Assembly: GCA_003427395.1 (NCBI GenBank)
Contig: BFEA01000088.1
Location: 292,599-322,403, forward strand
DNA from: Chara braunii
Lineage: Eukaryota > Streptophyta > Charophyceae > Charales > Characeae
Length of the DNA stretch: 29,805 nt
Reading direction: 5' to 3'
The position numbers were made by a program, and so were the translations under genes. Positions 9,837 through 19,820 of this stretch are shown piece by piece (position 1 is the stretch's first letter; every line of letters starts with the position of its first letter). The notes beneath the pieces were generated by a model. It worked only from the letters and a program-made list of their open reading frames with translations. It did not search any database and was not told the origin of the DNA.

Positions 9837-9866
9837 TTTTTTATTTTTATTTTATTTTATTTTTTC

Positions 9867-10518
9867 GGAGTAATTTTCTTTTTCCAGTTCGTGAAAGGAA
9901 ATTCGAAACAAAATTTGTTCCGAAAAAAAAGTTGGATTAGGGCCTCACGTTGTGTGACCACCCGAGGCATCATTTTGGCAATTGCCAAGAAGTCCGACTC
10001 CTATCCTTTGGGATTTGCTACCGCATCGCAGATTTTGTTGTTATGCCACCGCTGTGTGACTACGACCTTTGTGCGGCGATTCCTCGCGCTTGGAATTTTT
10101 GAGAGCTGACAACTCTGATATCCGTTTTCTGCATCCTGCATCAAGAGTTCATGCAAGTATGTCGCACTCTTGAAACTTTAAAGGCCTCGCCACACCAATG
10201 TCCAAACCGTGAAAATTTTGAAACCGTCACATCATTTTCGACATTGACAGTTTCGACACAATGTATTGTATTATTATCATAGCCAGGAACAACCATAACA
10301 TGTGAGCACAACGCAGTGTACAAGGATGAAGATTAAAACAGTAAAATAAACACCAAGGACAAACATACAATAAACAAGACATGAGACAAGAAGACAAGAT
10401 AGAAGAAAATAATCCGAGCACAGGTAGCGCGTTTGAAAAATCATGGAAATAATGCGTCAGTGGCACACCTTGCGTGACCGAAAAGTAAACACTCAAAGAA
10501 TTGTCGTGGAACTGGCGT
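9867..10518. other. Unassigned sequence
   Basis: No gene is recognised. An open frame at 9891-10109 (72 codons, plus strand) has no motif. Read on the minus strand, this stretch is the transcript-direction sequence downstream of the ribozyme-like motif at 10519-10569. Confidence 0.45.
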
Positions 10519-10569
10519 GACCCGATGCTGTGTTTCGTCCGGTCGCCGTCCCGACCATCTTCAGGGGTC
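10519..10569 (-). ncRNA. Hammerhead-ribozyme-like motif (type I layout), degenerate
   Basis: On the minus strand the order is GACCC, CTGAAGA, a 21-base GC-rich segment, GAAA, CACAGCA, TC, GGGTC. GACCC and GGGTC pair perfectly (5 bp). They sit flush against CTGANGA and just after an ATC cleavage triplet, as stem I does in a type I hammerhead. Two parts are off consensus. Stem II pairs as TGGTCG with CGACCG but leaves three extra bases before GAAA, and stem III has only the A-T closing pair. Such ribozymes are known in Penelope-like elements and retrozymes. No such element's protein is seen nearby. Self-cleavage is unproven. Confidence 0.45.
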
Positions 10570-10607
10570 GATCCTGGCTCAAGATGAGAAATGAGTACAC
10601 TAACCTT

Positions 10608-10617
10608 CTATTTATAG
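10608..10617 (-). promoter_or_regulatory. TATA box candidate
   Basis: The minus strand reads CTATAAATAG, a strong TATA consensus, 38 bases upstream of the ribozyme-like motif. A start site 25-30 bases downstream would fall near 10580, about ten bases before that motif. This may be the promoter of a small element RNA, but TATA-like words are common in AT-rich DNA. Confidence 0.4.
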
Positions 10618-11690
10618 TTCACTTATCATAAAGTTTATGATCTACAACCTCAACATAGACCCGGTAGACCTTAACCGACATTAGCAAAAATGAACCTATC
10701 TGCGACAGACATATAAGGAAAATATAAAAATATAAAAAGAAAAGGAAAAAGAAAGAAAAAGAAAATGAAAGTGCCCATACAGTTCTCCCTTTAACTTTTC
10801 AGTTCGTAAAACAACCTACCCATCTGTCCCAAACGTCATGATATCTTTGTGAAACGACAACATAAACAAGAAAGACCTTCGACATTCACAATCTTCCCGG
10901 CCCATAACAAGGTCAAGCATTACGTAAGAGGCAGGTGCCATGCGCACTTCTGATGACAGTGGACCCATACAACTTTTTCACAACTTTCCATTTCTCACAC
11001 CAGACATCACCCCCTGAGTAATTTATCGAGAAATTTGAAATAGAGTAATAAAAAGTGAAATGAAGAATTTTCGGGAGACTTGACGACAACTCACCAAACG
11101 AAGCACGAAAAACAATGAAACTTTATATCAGACAGAAATCTATGATTTTGTAATTCCTCTTCCTTTCCTTTTTACTCGGGCGGTTACCTTTTTTCCTCCC
11201 TCCTCCACTAACCTTCTGTACCAAGTTTAGAAACGGAGAAAAACGCCGGATAAAAAAACGTCCAACATTTAATAGATCCTTGGCAGTTGTCTGACACAGT
11301 GGTATAGCGATGTACCATTGTACTCCCTATTGCCTTAACTATTGATACAACCGACGGTTCCTTACTTCTTCAGACAGTGTGTATGCTCTGTGTACATGCT
11401 CCTTCCATCGTTGTGGTAGACTTCGGCCAGTGCATCCTTTATAGATATGTTTGGACCAGGGGGAGACTAAAGCATAGACCAAGGGACCAGGTCATGAGAT
11501 CAGATCGTAACCCGCAAAGATTATAGTGGAAACGAAAGTAATTAGCTTAGAAGCCCATGAAATAGAAAATGTGAGAATCAAGAAAATGACGAAGATCCGA
11601 AGTAGGTTATCAAAAACAATCCAGTACTGATTCCTTACTCTTTCGTAAATCATGAAGAAGTAGAACAGGTGAAGAGATAACACCGGTGCT
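10618..11690. other. Unassigned AT-rich sequence
   Basis: No coding region or RNA gene is supported. The purine-rich stretch 10725-10770 is low complexity. Near 11288-11376 there is a chance tRNA-sized inverted repeat that fails as a tRNA. Confidence 0.45.
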
Positions 11691-13052
11691 CGGGAGCCGG
11701 TTCTACGTGAAAGAGGTGTTTTCATTTTTGCTATCTGACTGAGCAGCACCATCATTTGCTTCGTCATAGTCTTCCTCTTCCTCGTTTTCTTCTCCTTCTG
11801 ACAGCAAACACCTCAAACTTGTTTCTTGAAAGCTTAACTAGTGTAAATAACCGATAACTGAACAACAGTCTTTTTTATACCCTCATACGAGATCCCTTCA
11901 TCCTTGCATAGTGCTTCCAATTGCCCTTTCTTCATCTTCCCCCAGTCATTGTTAACCGTCTTGAAGAATTTATCATTTTTCTCACCCATCTTTCTTGCAA
12001 AGGTAATCTTTACATTATCTTGTTCATTTTCTGTTGCGACTACATTGGTACGTCCGTCTCCTCTTGGGCTCCAGGTGGTACTGATCTTCATTCATGCCTT
12101 AGTCTTCTTTTTGGAGCTTGGCGGTGTTGTTGTGACTTTTAACCAAGTGATTCACTCATTCAAAGATACCATCTCTTGTATAGGATAATCCTTCTCATCA
12201 CGCACCCTTCTGTACGCCTCAGCTAACTTCGCCCACTCCGCAGGCGTATGTTCATCATTGACTTTAGCTTTCCCTTTTGTCGGTTCTACTGGTGTGTTTT
12301 TTTTAGGCACCACCTCCGAACTTCGTTTTGCCCCTCGCTTGATATCCTCCATCTCCCCTCGTAGCTTCAACATATCGTGAATCAGAGCTTCATTATCCCA
12401 TTTTCACGCTTCCAATATCTTTTCATCCAACCTTTTTTCTTGCACGAGTCTCCTCAGGGCCTCGTTCTCGTTCCTTAGCATCTCTAGCTCATCATTCTTC
12501 CTCTTTGTCGATTGATTTTGAGCCTTCTCCTTCTCACTTGTTATGTGTTTGTCTTCCTCTCTCCTCCGCAATTCGCCACTTGTGATCGTAGGGGCTTCGC
12601 TACTGGTACCTGTTTTCTTGCCGATGACTTCCTCACATACCTCCTTCATATTTGATCTGACCAATTCATATCGTTGAGCATTTTTTCAAAGTCCTCCCTC
12701 TCCTTTTTCTTCTTATTTTTTTCCTTTTCCAATTCATGGAGCTTCTTCCTCTCCTCTTCCTCCTTTTTAAGCCGCTCCTCTTCCTTTTTTTTTTTTCTTT
12801 TTTCTTTTGTCACCATTTCTTCTGAGAACCATCCCAAACATTATCCAACCTATCATTCTTCTCTCTTTCCTGGTTATCTACCCAATAGTTATCACTCTTC
12901 TGATATCCTCCTCCATTGAGATTATAACCGTTATTGTAACCTCCATTGTACCCTCCGTTGTAGCCGTTATTTGAACCTCCATTGCCTTTATAATTTTTAT
13001 ACGAACCTCCATCGTGTTGACCGTCATTGTTCCTTTGTGCCTGATACAACAC
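11691..13052 (-). pseudogene. Retroelement ORF1-like protein: Gly/Asn/Tyr-rich, coiled coil, SAP-like, acidic tail
   Basis: Reading the minus strand from 13052 gives an Asn/Gly/Tyr-rich repeat segment (12880-13010, NGGYNGGYNNGYN type). A Lys/Glu coiled coil follows (about 12660-12830), then a second heptad-like stretch (LRNENEALRRLVQEKRLDEK, about 12410-12490). Next is a SAP-like motif with KKGQLEALCKDEGISYEGIK near 11880-11945, then an acidic run (EEEEDYDEA) near 11780. The protein is broken by frame changes near 12820, 12655 and 11800 and by in-frame TGA codons at 12404, 12152 and 12092. A nucleic-acid-binding structural protein of a retroelement is the likely origin, and SAP domains bind DNA. 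No pol gene is adjacent, so the assignment is inferred. Confidence 0.6.
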
Positions 13053-13150
13053 GATTGCATTACTATCGGAGCAAGGAGCAGCCCATTGCTCTCCTACGGC
13101 CCCGAGCCTTGACTTTTACCCCCAGAAACACTGCCTAAAAAAGTTGCAGC

Positions 13151-13214
13151 ATTCGGGATTTGCCATAGGAACGATAGGACCACAGATTCGGGATTTGCCG
13201 TAGTAACGATAGGA
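13151..13214. repeat. 35-bp-period tandem repeat, two copies
   Basis: A 29-base word starting ATTCGGGATTTGCC occurs at 13151-13179 and 13186-13214 with two mismatches. No coding role is seen. Confidence 0.85.
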
Positions 13215-13479
13215 GATCTTCAAAGGATGTTGAGGCCGCGCCCTGAAAGATGTTGAAATTTGCACATTTTTCCACAAGCTCCCTTTCGTGGTTTCAAGTT
13301 TCGGTTTGCCGCAAGCGGGGGGGGTCGAGTTGGAAATGGGCCAAATAACCCTTGACAAAAACGTTTTACTAACACAAAAACTCAACAACCAGTGTGGTTA
13401 TTCACAAATATCGAAAAACAATTTTTCGACACTGGTGTGGAGAGACCCTGAGTTTCAAACCTAGTGCAGGGGGCCCTTA

Positions 13480-14010
13480 GGGCCTCGCTGCACTACTCTC
13501 CACATGCACAAAATACAAAATAGATGGTCGTGTATCTTTCCATGTTCTACGAGAATATCCACTCTCCTTTTCCACATTTGGAGTTGGAGAGTAGTGCAAC
13601 AATGCCCTTAATATTTTGTATTCCAACAGTTCAAGGGTGTACCACTTCTGGACCACTGCGACTCTCACGAAAGACAAAAACAATCATGACGGCGTATCTT
13701 TCCATATTTTAGGAGAAGATGCACTCTCGTTTTGCACATTTCCAGAGCTTGTTTTGCACATTTCCAAGGTAGTGGAGCCAGGTCTATGGGGTGTACCACT
13801 CTTTTGTATTTCTTTTTTTGAAAGGGTCACGGTCTCGAGATATCACGATTGCGTTGACCGACTCCTGACAATTCTCTAATGTTTTGGCCTTACTCGTCAA
13901 GTTTCATCACGTGGGTTCGCCCTCTGATCTGTATTTCAACAGTTCATGGGTGTACCCACTGAGTTAGGCTCTTGGGTACTCTTTTGTATTTCAACACTCC
14001 ATAGATGTAC
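13480..14010. repeat. Nested diverged repeats
   Basis: Two segments about 160 bp apart (around 13523 and 13684) share GTATCTTTCCAT and a CACTCTC-TTTT-CACATTT block. A second word, TGTATTTCAACAGTTCATGG and variants followed by GTGTACC, recurs near 13617, 13930 and 13983. GCACTACTCTCCA near 13490 recurs inverted near 13588. This is an old local duplication cluster; the short open frames in it show no motif. Confidence 0.65.
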
Positions 14011-14444
14011 CATCTATCGGAATGGAGATAAACCAACAGAGTTAACGAGGAAGAAAAAAAAAAGAAAGAATTTAATGTGCATTATTTTTCATCACAGAGC
14101 GGTAATAGGGCCTAGAGACAACTCTTGTCATCGGGCAACTGCTTGAAATAATCTGAAGAAGGAATATGTCTTGATGCTTTCACTATTGGCGGATGACGAA
14201 CCACACCCTGCAGTTTTAATTAGCTATTACCCAACTTTTGAAGATTGTTTTCACTGAAGTAATCAAATTTGTCCTTACATAATACTTTGTGTGACACTAA
14301 GACTTCTTTACTTGTTTGTGGATGTAATTGAGATCAGATGCATCCAATTCTGCCCCAAGAAAAAAATGTTGTCAGATATATTTAAGATCGAGTCAGTGTG
14401 AGCACACCCTTAGAGTCGTGCAAACAAAATAACCTCAAGGCCAT
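14011..14444. other. Unassigned sequence
   Basis: No gene is recognised. Near 14324 the word GTAATTGAGATCAGATGCAT resembles part of the 385-bp unit downstream, so a diverged partial copy may lie here. Confidence 0.4.
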
Positions 14445-15214
14445 CGTCCTTTATTAAAATATATATATGTATATATATATAACGGAAATTTCAAAAATTG
14501 TAAAAGCTTATATGTTTTTCAAAAGCTTCCAAGGTGCTGTCACGTGGTATGGGTTGAGGCTATTGTCTTCCTGAAGTTTCAGTTGGGATTATCGTTTAGT
14601 GAATTAGAGAAGTAATTGCGGTCAGATGCATCCAGGAAAGTCCTCGTTTACCAAGCAATTAGGGTGTCCCACTAAAATGAATGTTTCATGGAGTAAAAAA
14701 AATATGCAATTTCTTTGAAGATGTTATTCCCCATGATTACACGTCAAGTTAGATTTCGCAAATCACATGTCAATTGGAGGGGGGGGGGAGGGGGCGGGGC
14801 TTATGAGTTCTTTCTCATACCAGTTTTTTCGTCCTTTATTAAAAAAAAAAAAAAAAAAAAAACTGAAATTACCGAAATTTCAGAAATGGTAAAAAGTCAT
14901 ATGTTTTTCACAAGCTTTCAAGGTGTTGTCACATGGTATGGGTTGAGGCTATTGTCTTCCTGAAGCTTCAGTTGGGATTATCCTTTACTGAATTAGGGAA
15001 GTAATTGCGGTAACATGCATCCAGGAAAGTCCTCATTTACCAAGCAATTAGGGTGTCTCACTAAAATGAACGTTTTATGGAGTGAAAAAAGTATGAAATT
15101 TCACTGAAGATGTTATTCCGCATGATTACACTTCAAGTTGGATTTCGCAAATCACATGTTAATTGGAGGTGGGGGGGGAGGGGGGGGGCTTATGAGTTTT
15201 TTCTCATACCTGTT
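14445..15214. repeat. 385-bp tandem duplication, two copies
   Basis: Copy 1 starts at 14445 and copy 2 at 14830, both with CGTCCTTTATTAAAA. The two copies align along their length with scattered substitutions and small length changes. Shared landmarks are GTCACRTGGTATGGGTTGAG, GTGTCYCACTAAAATGAA, a G-rich run (14778-14799; about 15168-15189) and a TATGAG/CTCATA hairpin. The A tract in copy 2 (14841-14861) replaces an AT repeat in copy 1. No coding function is evident. Confidence 0.9.
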
Positions 15215-15704
15215 TTTTAATTTTTTTAATTTTTTTTTTATGGGCAATGATGATTTTGTTTTCTTATTTCCCTACAAGTCAATGGCTCCTTTTAGGGGAA
15301 CAACACTTGAGGACACAGAGTGATGTGCACTTTGTCCGCCCAGACTCCAAACAAACTCTCCAAATTTGGAGCATGTTAGAGAGTTGGGGGGAGGTCCATC
15401 CAGAAACCACTATTGAAGGCTGGTTTTCCTAGGCAGTTTCTGATAGCTATCCGAAGGTTTTTTAGGGGTGGAATCAGATAATTAGTGCATCGATAAAAAA
15501 CTCTCTGAATTCGGAGTGCAGGGAGACTCTATGTTAGCAGTACCCGCCACCAAAAGCTTCAGAAGTGAGGTGTGGTTGAGTGTTGGCTCAGAGACAACAG
15601 AGGGGGTGCGAGAAGGGCAGCGATAAGGAAGTTTGCATTGAAGCAGCTCGGCTTAACACTGGTGGGTGACGAACCAGCTTTTGTACCCAAACAATCTTCT
15701 ACAG
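15215..15704. other. Unassigned sequence
   Basis: No recognised gene. Weak repeats occur near 15352-15385 and 15500-15530 (ACTCTC-AATT-GGAG pattern). Confidence 0.4.
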
Positions 15705-15902
15705 CCCTGAGTTTTTGTTGTTCCTACTCTTCGGCTCTCTTTGGAGCTTTCGGGGTACCCCTCCTTTTGTTGTCACCTTAATGCACAGGATCACAGGCTA
15801 CAACCCTGAGTTTTTGTTGTTCCTACTCTTTGGCTCTCCTTGGAACTTTGGGGGTTCCCCTCCTTTTGCTATCACCTTAATGCATGGGATCGCAGGTCAA
15901 TC
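15705..15902. repeat. 99-bp tandem duplication, two copies
   Basis: Copy 1 (15705-15803) and copy 2 (15804-15902) both start CCCTGAGTTTTTGTTGTTCC and contain ACCTTAATGCA near their ends. Copies differ by about a dozen substitutions. The period is a multiple of three and both copies stay open on the plus strand, but no protein family is recognised. Confidence 0.88.
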
Positions 15903-16151
15903 AGGCACTCTCACGATTAAGACAACGTTTTTCTTTTTTTACTTTTTTGCAATTTCTTTTCGGCAATTCATGCATCTATGTAAAAATTATGCACGTCTTA
16001 GCAAGCACGCTTTGTATTTTATTCGACAATTTGGGAACTCCAGAAATCACGGGCGCTCCTCCTGCTGACGTGTTCTTTCCTGCAAATAGATGTTTTCGCA
16101 CTCACCCTTAAGAGATCTGTGAATTTCCAGTAGGAAGTTGGATAGACGTAG

Positions 16152-16224
16152 GATTTTTCACTCGCTCAATTTCGCACACAAATATTGTTTTTCCTGCAGA
16201 TTTTTCACTCGCTCAATTTCGCAC
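16152..16224. repeat. 26-bp direct repeat, period 47
   Basis: An identical 26-base word beginning GATTTTTCACTCGCTC is at 16152-16177 and 16199-16224. Confidence 0.88.
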
Positions 16225-16228
16225 GCAG

Positions 16229-17145
16229 ATGTTTCGGTGCCTTTTTTTCTTTCCTTCACCGATGCTATACATGAAAGTTTTCCTCACTTCCCGCAATGAT
16301 CAATACCATCTACACCCTTCTCCTTTTCGAGCGTTCTTTCCTTCATCCGTAACTGTTTTTTATCCCCTCTTCTATTGCGCTTCTTTCCAACTTCCATTTC
16401 GTCAGAATCTTAGTCCCGCTCTGCACTACTCGTCGCTCTCCTTCTTCCCAGCTTCATCCCCATACAGGAACTTCCTATGTATCCCCTCCTCCCCAGGGTA
16501 TTCAAGTCGTTAGGCGAGATCGTGTAAGTAGAATATTCCCCTCACGCCATAATCTGATTAGCTCTAAAAGACACACGGGGATCGATATGGCTTTCCCGGG
16601 CAGTTACCCAGACTTTTGCTTTACCCCCTCCTACCTTCATCCCATTCCCTCTCATCTTCTATCTCCCTCGTCACAATTATAAAACTCGCAAGCGCGTCTG
16701 AGAAAACACTCTTTCAACCCATCTGGCAGCTTCAGGGAAATTGTGGCTAGGTGATGTGCAAGTAGCAAGTCAGAAAGTCCTATCGAGCTGACTGCAGTGT
16801 AGGCAAGGTTGTGCGTCGGGTGGCAACGACAAACAACGGGATCTGGGCAAGTTGGTGCAAAAGTTGAGTTGGTGGGGTGACAATTGTTGTGCTATGGAGG
16901 TTGGTAAGGGAGGGTCGGGATCGGCAGTACCTGGGTGAGAATTGTGTGTGTGTACGACTGGTTGTATGACCAAGGGTCAGTACCATAAAGCAGAGGGTCG
17001 ATGCGCATGGATTTTCGGTTCTTCTTCTTTTGGTTTCTGAAATTTGAGTTCACGGTGAGTAGTCAGTTGTTGTCCCCCTTAAGCTTGTTTGTATGATCAA
17101 AGTTTTCTCCCTCTCTCTCTTTTTAGTCCCCCTTCTTTGGTCAGT

Positions 17146-17147
<2 letters not shown>
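16229..17147. other. Pyrimidine-rich sequence, no recognised gene
   Basis: The stretch 16229-16660 is CT-rich. An open frame at 16229-16513 is Ser/Pro/Phe-rich without motifs. TTATAAAA near 16677 after a pyrimidine patch could be a plant-like core promoter, but no downstream coding exon is supported. Confidence 0.35.
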
Positions 17148-17226
<79 letters not shown>

Positions 17227-17227
17227 N

Positions 17228-17299
<72 letters not shown>
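17148..17299. repeat. (CT)n - N - (GA)n microsatellite with an ambiguous base
   Basis: A CT tract (17148-17226) is followed by one N at 17227 and a GA tract (17228-17299). Since GA is the reverse complement of CT, the block is an almost perfect palindrome centred on the N. Arg-Glu and Leu-Ser open frames across it are artefacts. Confidence 0.95.
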
Positions 17300-17300
<1 letters not shown>

Positions 17301-17450
17301 GTGAATGAGGTCTCTTGTTCACGACCGAGAATTTGCCGACATATTCGGAGTATGGGGACGCACCTAGAGCGGACGGTGGCAGTAGAGAAAATTTCCCCTG
17401 CGGCTGTAGCTTGAGGCAGTTGAGCACGGATTGGTTGGGAAGCAGGGCGT

Positions 17451-17640
17451 AGGGAGAGAGGAGGTGGAGAAGGTGGGCGACGAGGAGGAGGAGAAGGAGA
17501 GGGAGGAGGATTGAGATAGGGAGAATAGGAATGCGGGATTGAAGGTTGGCGAGGAGGAGAGGGAGGAGGAGGAAGAAGAGGAGGAGGAAGAAGAGGAGGA
17601 GGAAGAGGAGGAAGAGGAAAGCGAGGAGAATGGATACAGG
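17451..17640. repeat. Polypurine GGA/GAA-rich tract
   Basis: The plus strand is almost entirely purine across most of this interval, with GGAGGAGGAAGAAG-type repeats. Apparent Glu-rich or Ser-rich open frames are low complexity. Such tracts can form triplex DNA in general; no gene is shown. Confidence 0.85.
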
Positions 17641-18076
17641 GAGAATAGAGAGAAGAGAGTGGTTGTTTTCACCGGGACTTCGCTGTCGCTGCGACTTTTC
17701 ATCGGTACTTGGCTGTCGTTGCTGGACTCGCATTTGAGGAGAGGACGGGGCGATCTGATCTGTGATGTGAGTGAGGAGGAGGATCATGGTCTTAACGTGT
17801 GGGTGTGAGGTTTTAGTGAGTAATAGTGGCAGCATTCTGTGAAATTTGCGCTGCTGATTGTTGTGGCATATGGGCTCAGTATAAAGCACCTGCTGTTCTT
17901 GTCTTGCCCTGCGCTGTACTCATCTTGTAATTTTGTTGTAGGACGTCGCGGTAGTCTAAAGTTGTTGTTTTTGTGTTTCTAGTATTCAATTTGGGGCTAT
18001 TTGTTCCTTAGTAGTGAAAGTAGTTTGTATTGGAAAGGGTTTGTGGTGATAGCGCTGTAGAGTGTTGGGCGGTGTT

Positions 18077-18224
18077 GTTGTAATGGAGAGGGGTTGTTGA
18101 TATATATAATATCCGGATTGTTGTATTGCGCAGAGGGTTTGTTGATATATATTAGGATTGTAGACGGTTTGTTGATATATATTAGGATTGCTGTAGTGGA
18201 GAGGGTTTGTGGATATATACTAGG
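18077..18224. repeat. Short tandem repeat, about four copies
   Basis: The unit contains GAGGGTTTGTTGATATATAT and TAGGATTG. Copies begin near 18083, 18130, 18163 and 18199, with variable spacing of about 33-48 bases. No coding function. Confidence 0.75.
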
Positions 18225-18382
18225 AAAATTCGATGGTGATGGAAAAGGAAGGAGGGGCACGTAATCGCAGGGCGATGTTGTTGTACATGCGAGGGTGTTG
18301 ATAAGGTCAAAGGTTTGCGGAGAGTTGTAGCACCGCTGTAACTATTGCATTGTCCTCTGGGTCCGGAGGAGGGAAAGAGAGA

Positions 18383-18439
18383 GGGGGAGGGGAGGGGGGG
18401 GCGGGGGAACGGGCCAGGGGGCCGTGGGGGCGGGGGCGG
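18383..18439 (+). other. G-rich tract with quadruplex potential
   Basis: At least six runs of four or more G within 57 bases, separated by short spacers (for example GGGGGCGGGGGCGG). This meets the usual pattern for G-quadruplex formation. A role is not shown. Confidence 0.7.
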
Positions 18440-18696
18440 AAGGAGTTGAAGATCGTTGCCTTTTCCGTTTGAAGAAGGTTTTGTCTGTTCAGGGGTGCTG
18501 TTTGGGATTGAGATGTAGGTCGAGATTCTCCTCCTTTTCAGGTGTGTAGGCGACTTATTTGGGAGGCAGCTGGCCCCCGATTAAAATCTGTAGGTCGGGA
18601 TCCCGTCTCTTCTAACACAGAGGATACGCCCGCTAAAGGTTGAGGCCTTCGCTTCTGTTTTGCACGGACGTCCGTGGCCGGTTTTCCCTCCTCTAC

Positions 18697-18698
<2 letters not shown>

Positions 18699-18778
<80 letters not shown>
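18699..18778. repeat. (CT)n microsatellite
   Basis: About 40 uninterrupted CT units. It lies in an otherwise mixed CT-rich region with no supported exon. Confidence 0.97.
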
Positions 18779-18781
<3 letters not shown>

Positions 18782-19100
18782 GTGGCCCTTTTCTTTCTGT
18801 GTATTAACGCTTGCTTCTTGGGGTCTGTTTGAGGGTATTTTTCGTCCGCAACGCTCTTTTCTGTGCGGTAACGCTTGCCGCTCTTCGTCAATCTGTCTCT
18901 TCTCGCCTGTTTCTGGGCCTTGGCGGCTTTGCGGTTTATGGCATTGAATTTCTTCCTCCGAGTGAGGGCTGTTTCTCTAGTCCTCTCTTATTCCAGTCAC
19001 ACTGCTGCTAGTCCTTTCGTCTGTTTTCCTCTTCTGTCCAACTATAAGCTCGTAACAGTTGTCAGTCTGTAGACCTCTGCTGTCCCCAATTCTCTTCCTA

Positions 19101-19121
19101 CTCTCTCTCTCTCTCTCTCTC
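19101..19121. repeat. Short (CT)n tract
   Basis: About ten CT units. Confidence 0.95.
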
Positions 19122-19401
19122 CTTTTTTCTCTGTGTATGTCTGTTTCTATCCTTCTCTCCATCTTCATCTCGCTGGATGCATCACTCTTCTGTCACTTCT
19201 ACTGAGCACGCACTGGGGAGGCTCGACTTTGTTCGTTGTTTTCTTTTTTTCCAGTTTCCTGCCCTACTGCATTGTAGACTTCAAGGCATATACTCGCAGC
19301 AGGGCTCTCTGGGATGTATAATGGCGCAATGACTAGTAGATTCGGCCGAATAAGTCCGTACAGTGAGTAAACCTTCATTCTTAGCCCTCCCCCATGTATG
19401 C

Positions 19402-19450
19402 TTTCTCTCCTTAGCTAGTTCTACTGTTTCTCTCCTTAGCTAGTTCTACT
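19402..19450. repeat. 25-bp-period tandem duplication
   Basis: A 24-base word starting TTTCTCTCCTTAGC is identical at 19402-19425 and 19427-19450. Confidence 0.9.
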
Positions 19451-19669
19451 ATCCTGTCGTGTCAGAATTTCCTGCGGAAAAGCACTTCGTTTGCAGACTG
19501 CGTTGTGAGAGGTGGTAGTTATACCCTCGCCTTTTATGTCGCTCTCCCTACCACCTTTCTTGTACTATTGCGAGTGCTGTTTTGTCACTGCTTGAAGGGA
19601 ATTTCTTGCGCGCTTCCCCTGATCTCTTGTCGACTCTGTAAAGGCTTTTCGGTAAGTGCAGCGCCGCCT

Positions 19670-19677
19670 CTCCTCTC

Positions 19678-19730
<53 letters not shown>

Positions 19731-19731
19731 G

Positions 19732-19815
<84 letters not shown>
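19670..19815. repeat. (TCCTC)n and interrupted (CT)n microsatellite
   Basis: TCCTC units (19670-19686) run into CT repeats to 19728. These are interrupted by GCGTCA (19729-19734) and then continue to 19815. A good splice-donor-like word, GGTAAGT, is at 19651-19657 just before the tract, so a 5' untranslated exon is possible but not shown. Confidence 0.93.

Positions 19816-19820
<5 letters not shown>

Noticed and set aside
9809-9866. Rho-independent bacterial terminator
   Set aside because: The hairpin plus T-rich tract fits in form, but the window is eukaryotic and no gene ends upstream.
10540-10564. Penelope-like element coding region near the ribozyme-like motif
   Set aside because: No reverse transcriptase or GIY-YIG motif was found within several kilobases on either strand.
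11288-11376. tRNA gene with long variable arm
   Set aside because: TGTCTGA and TCAGACA pair as a 7-bp acceptor 89 bases apart, but the T arm does not pair and box B is poor, so it is probably a chance inverted repeat.
14445-15214. CRISPR-like array
   Set aside because: Only two long copies without short spacers; an ordinary tandem duplication.
17539-17808. Acidic Glu-rich protein
   Set aside because: Polypurine low-complexity sequence open in several frames; no domain.
17050-17889. 279-codon minus-strand open frame with Leu-Ser and Arg-Glu repeats
   Set aside because: It is generated by the CT/GA microsatellite and crosses the ambiguous base. The rest is low complexity.
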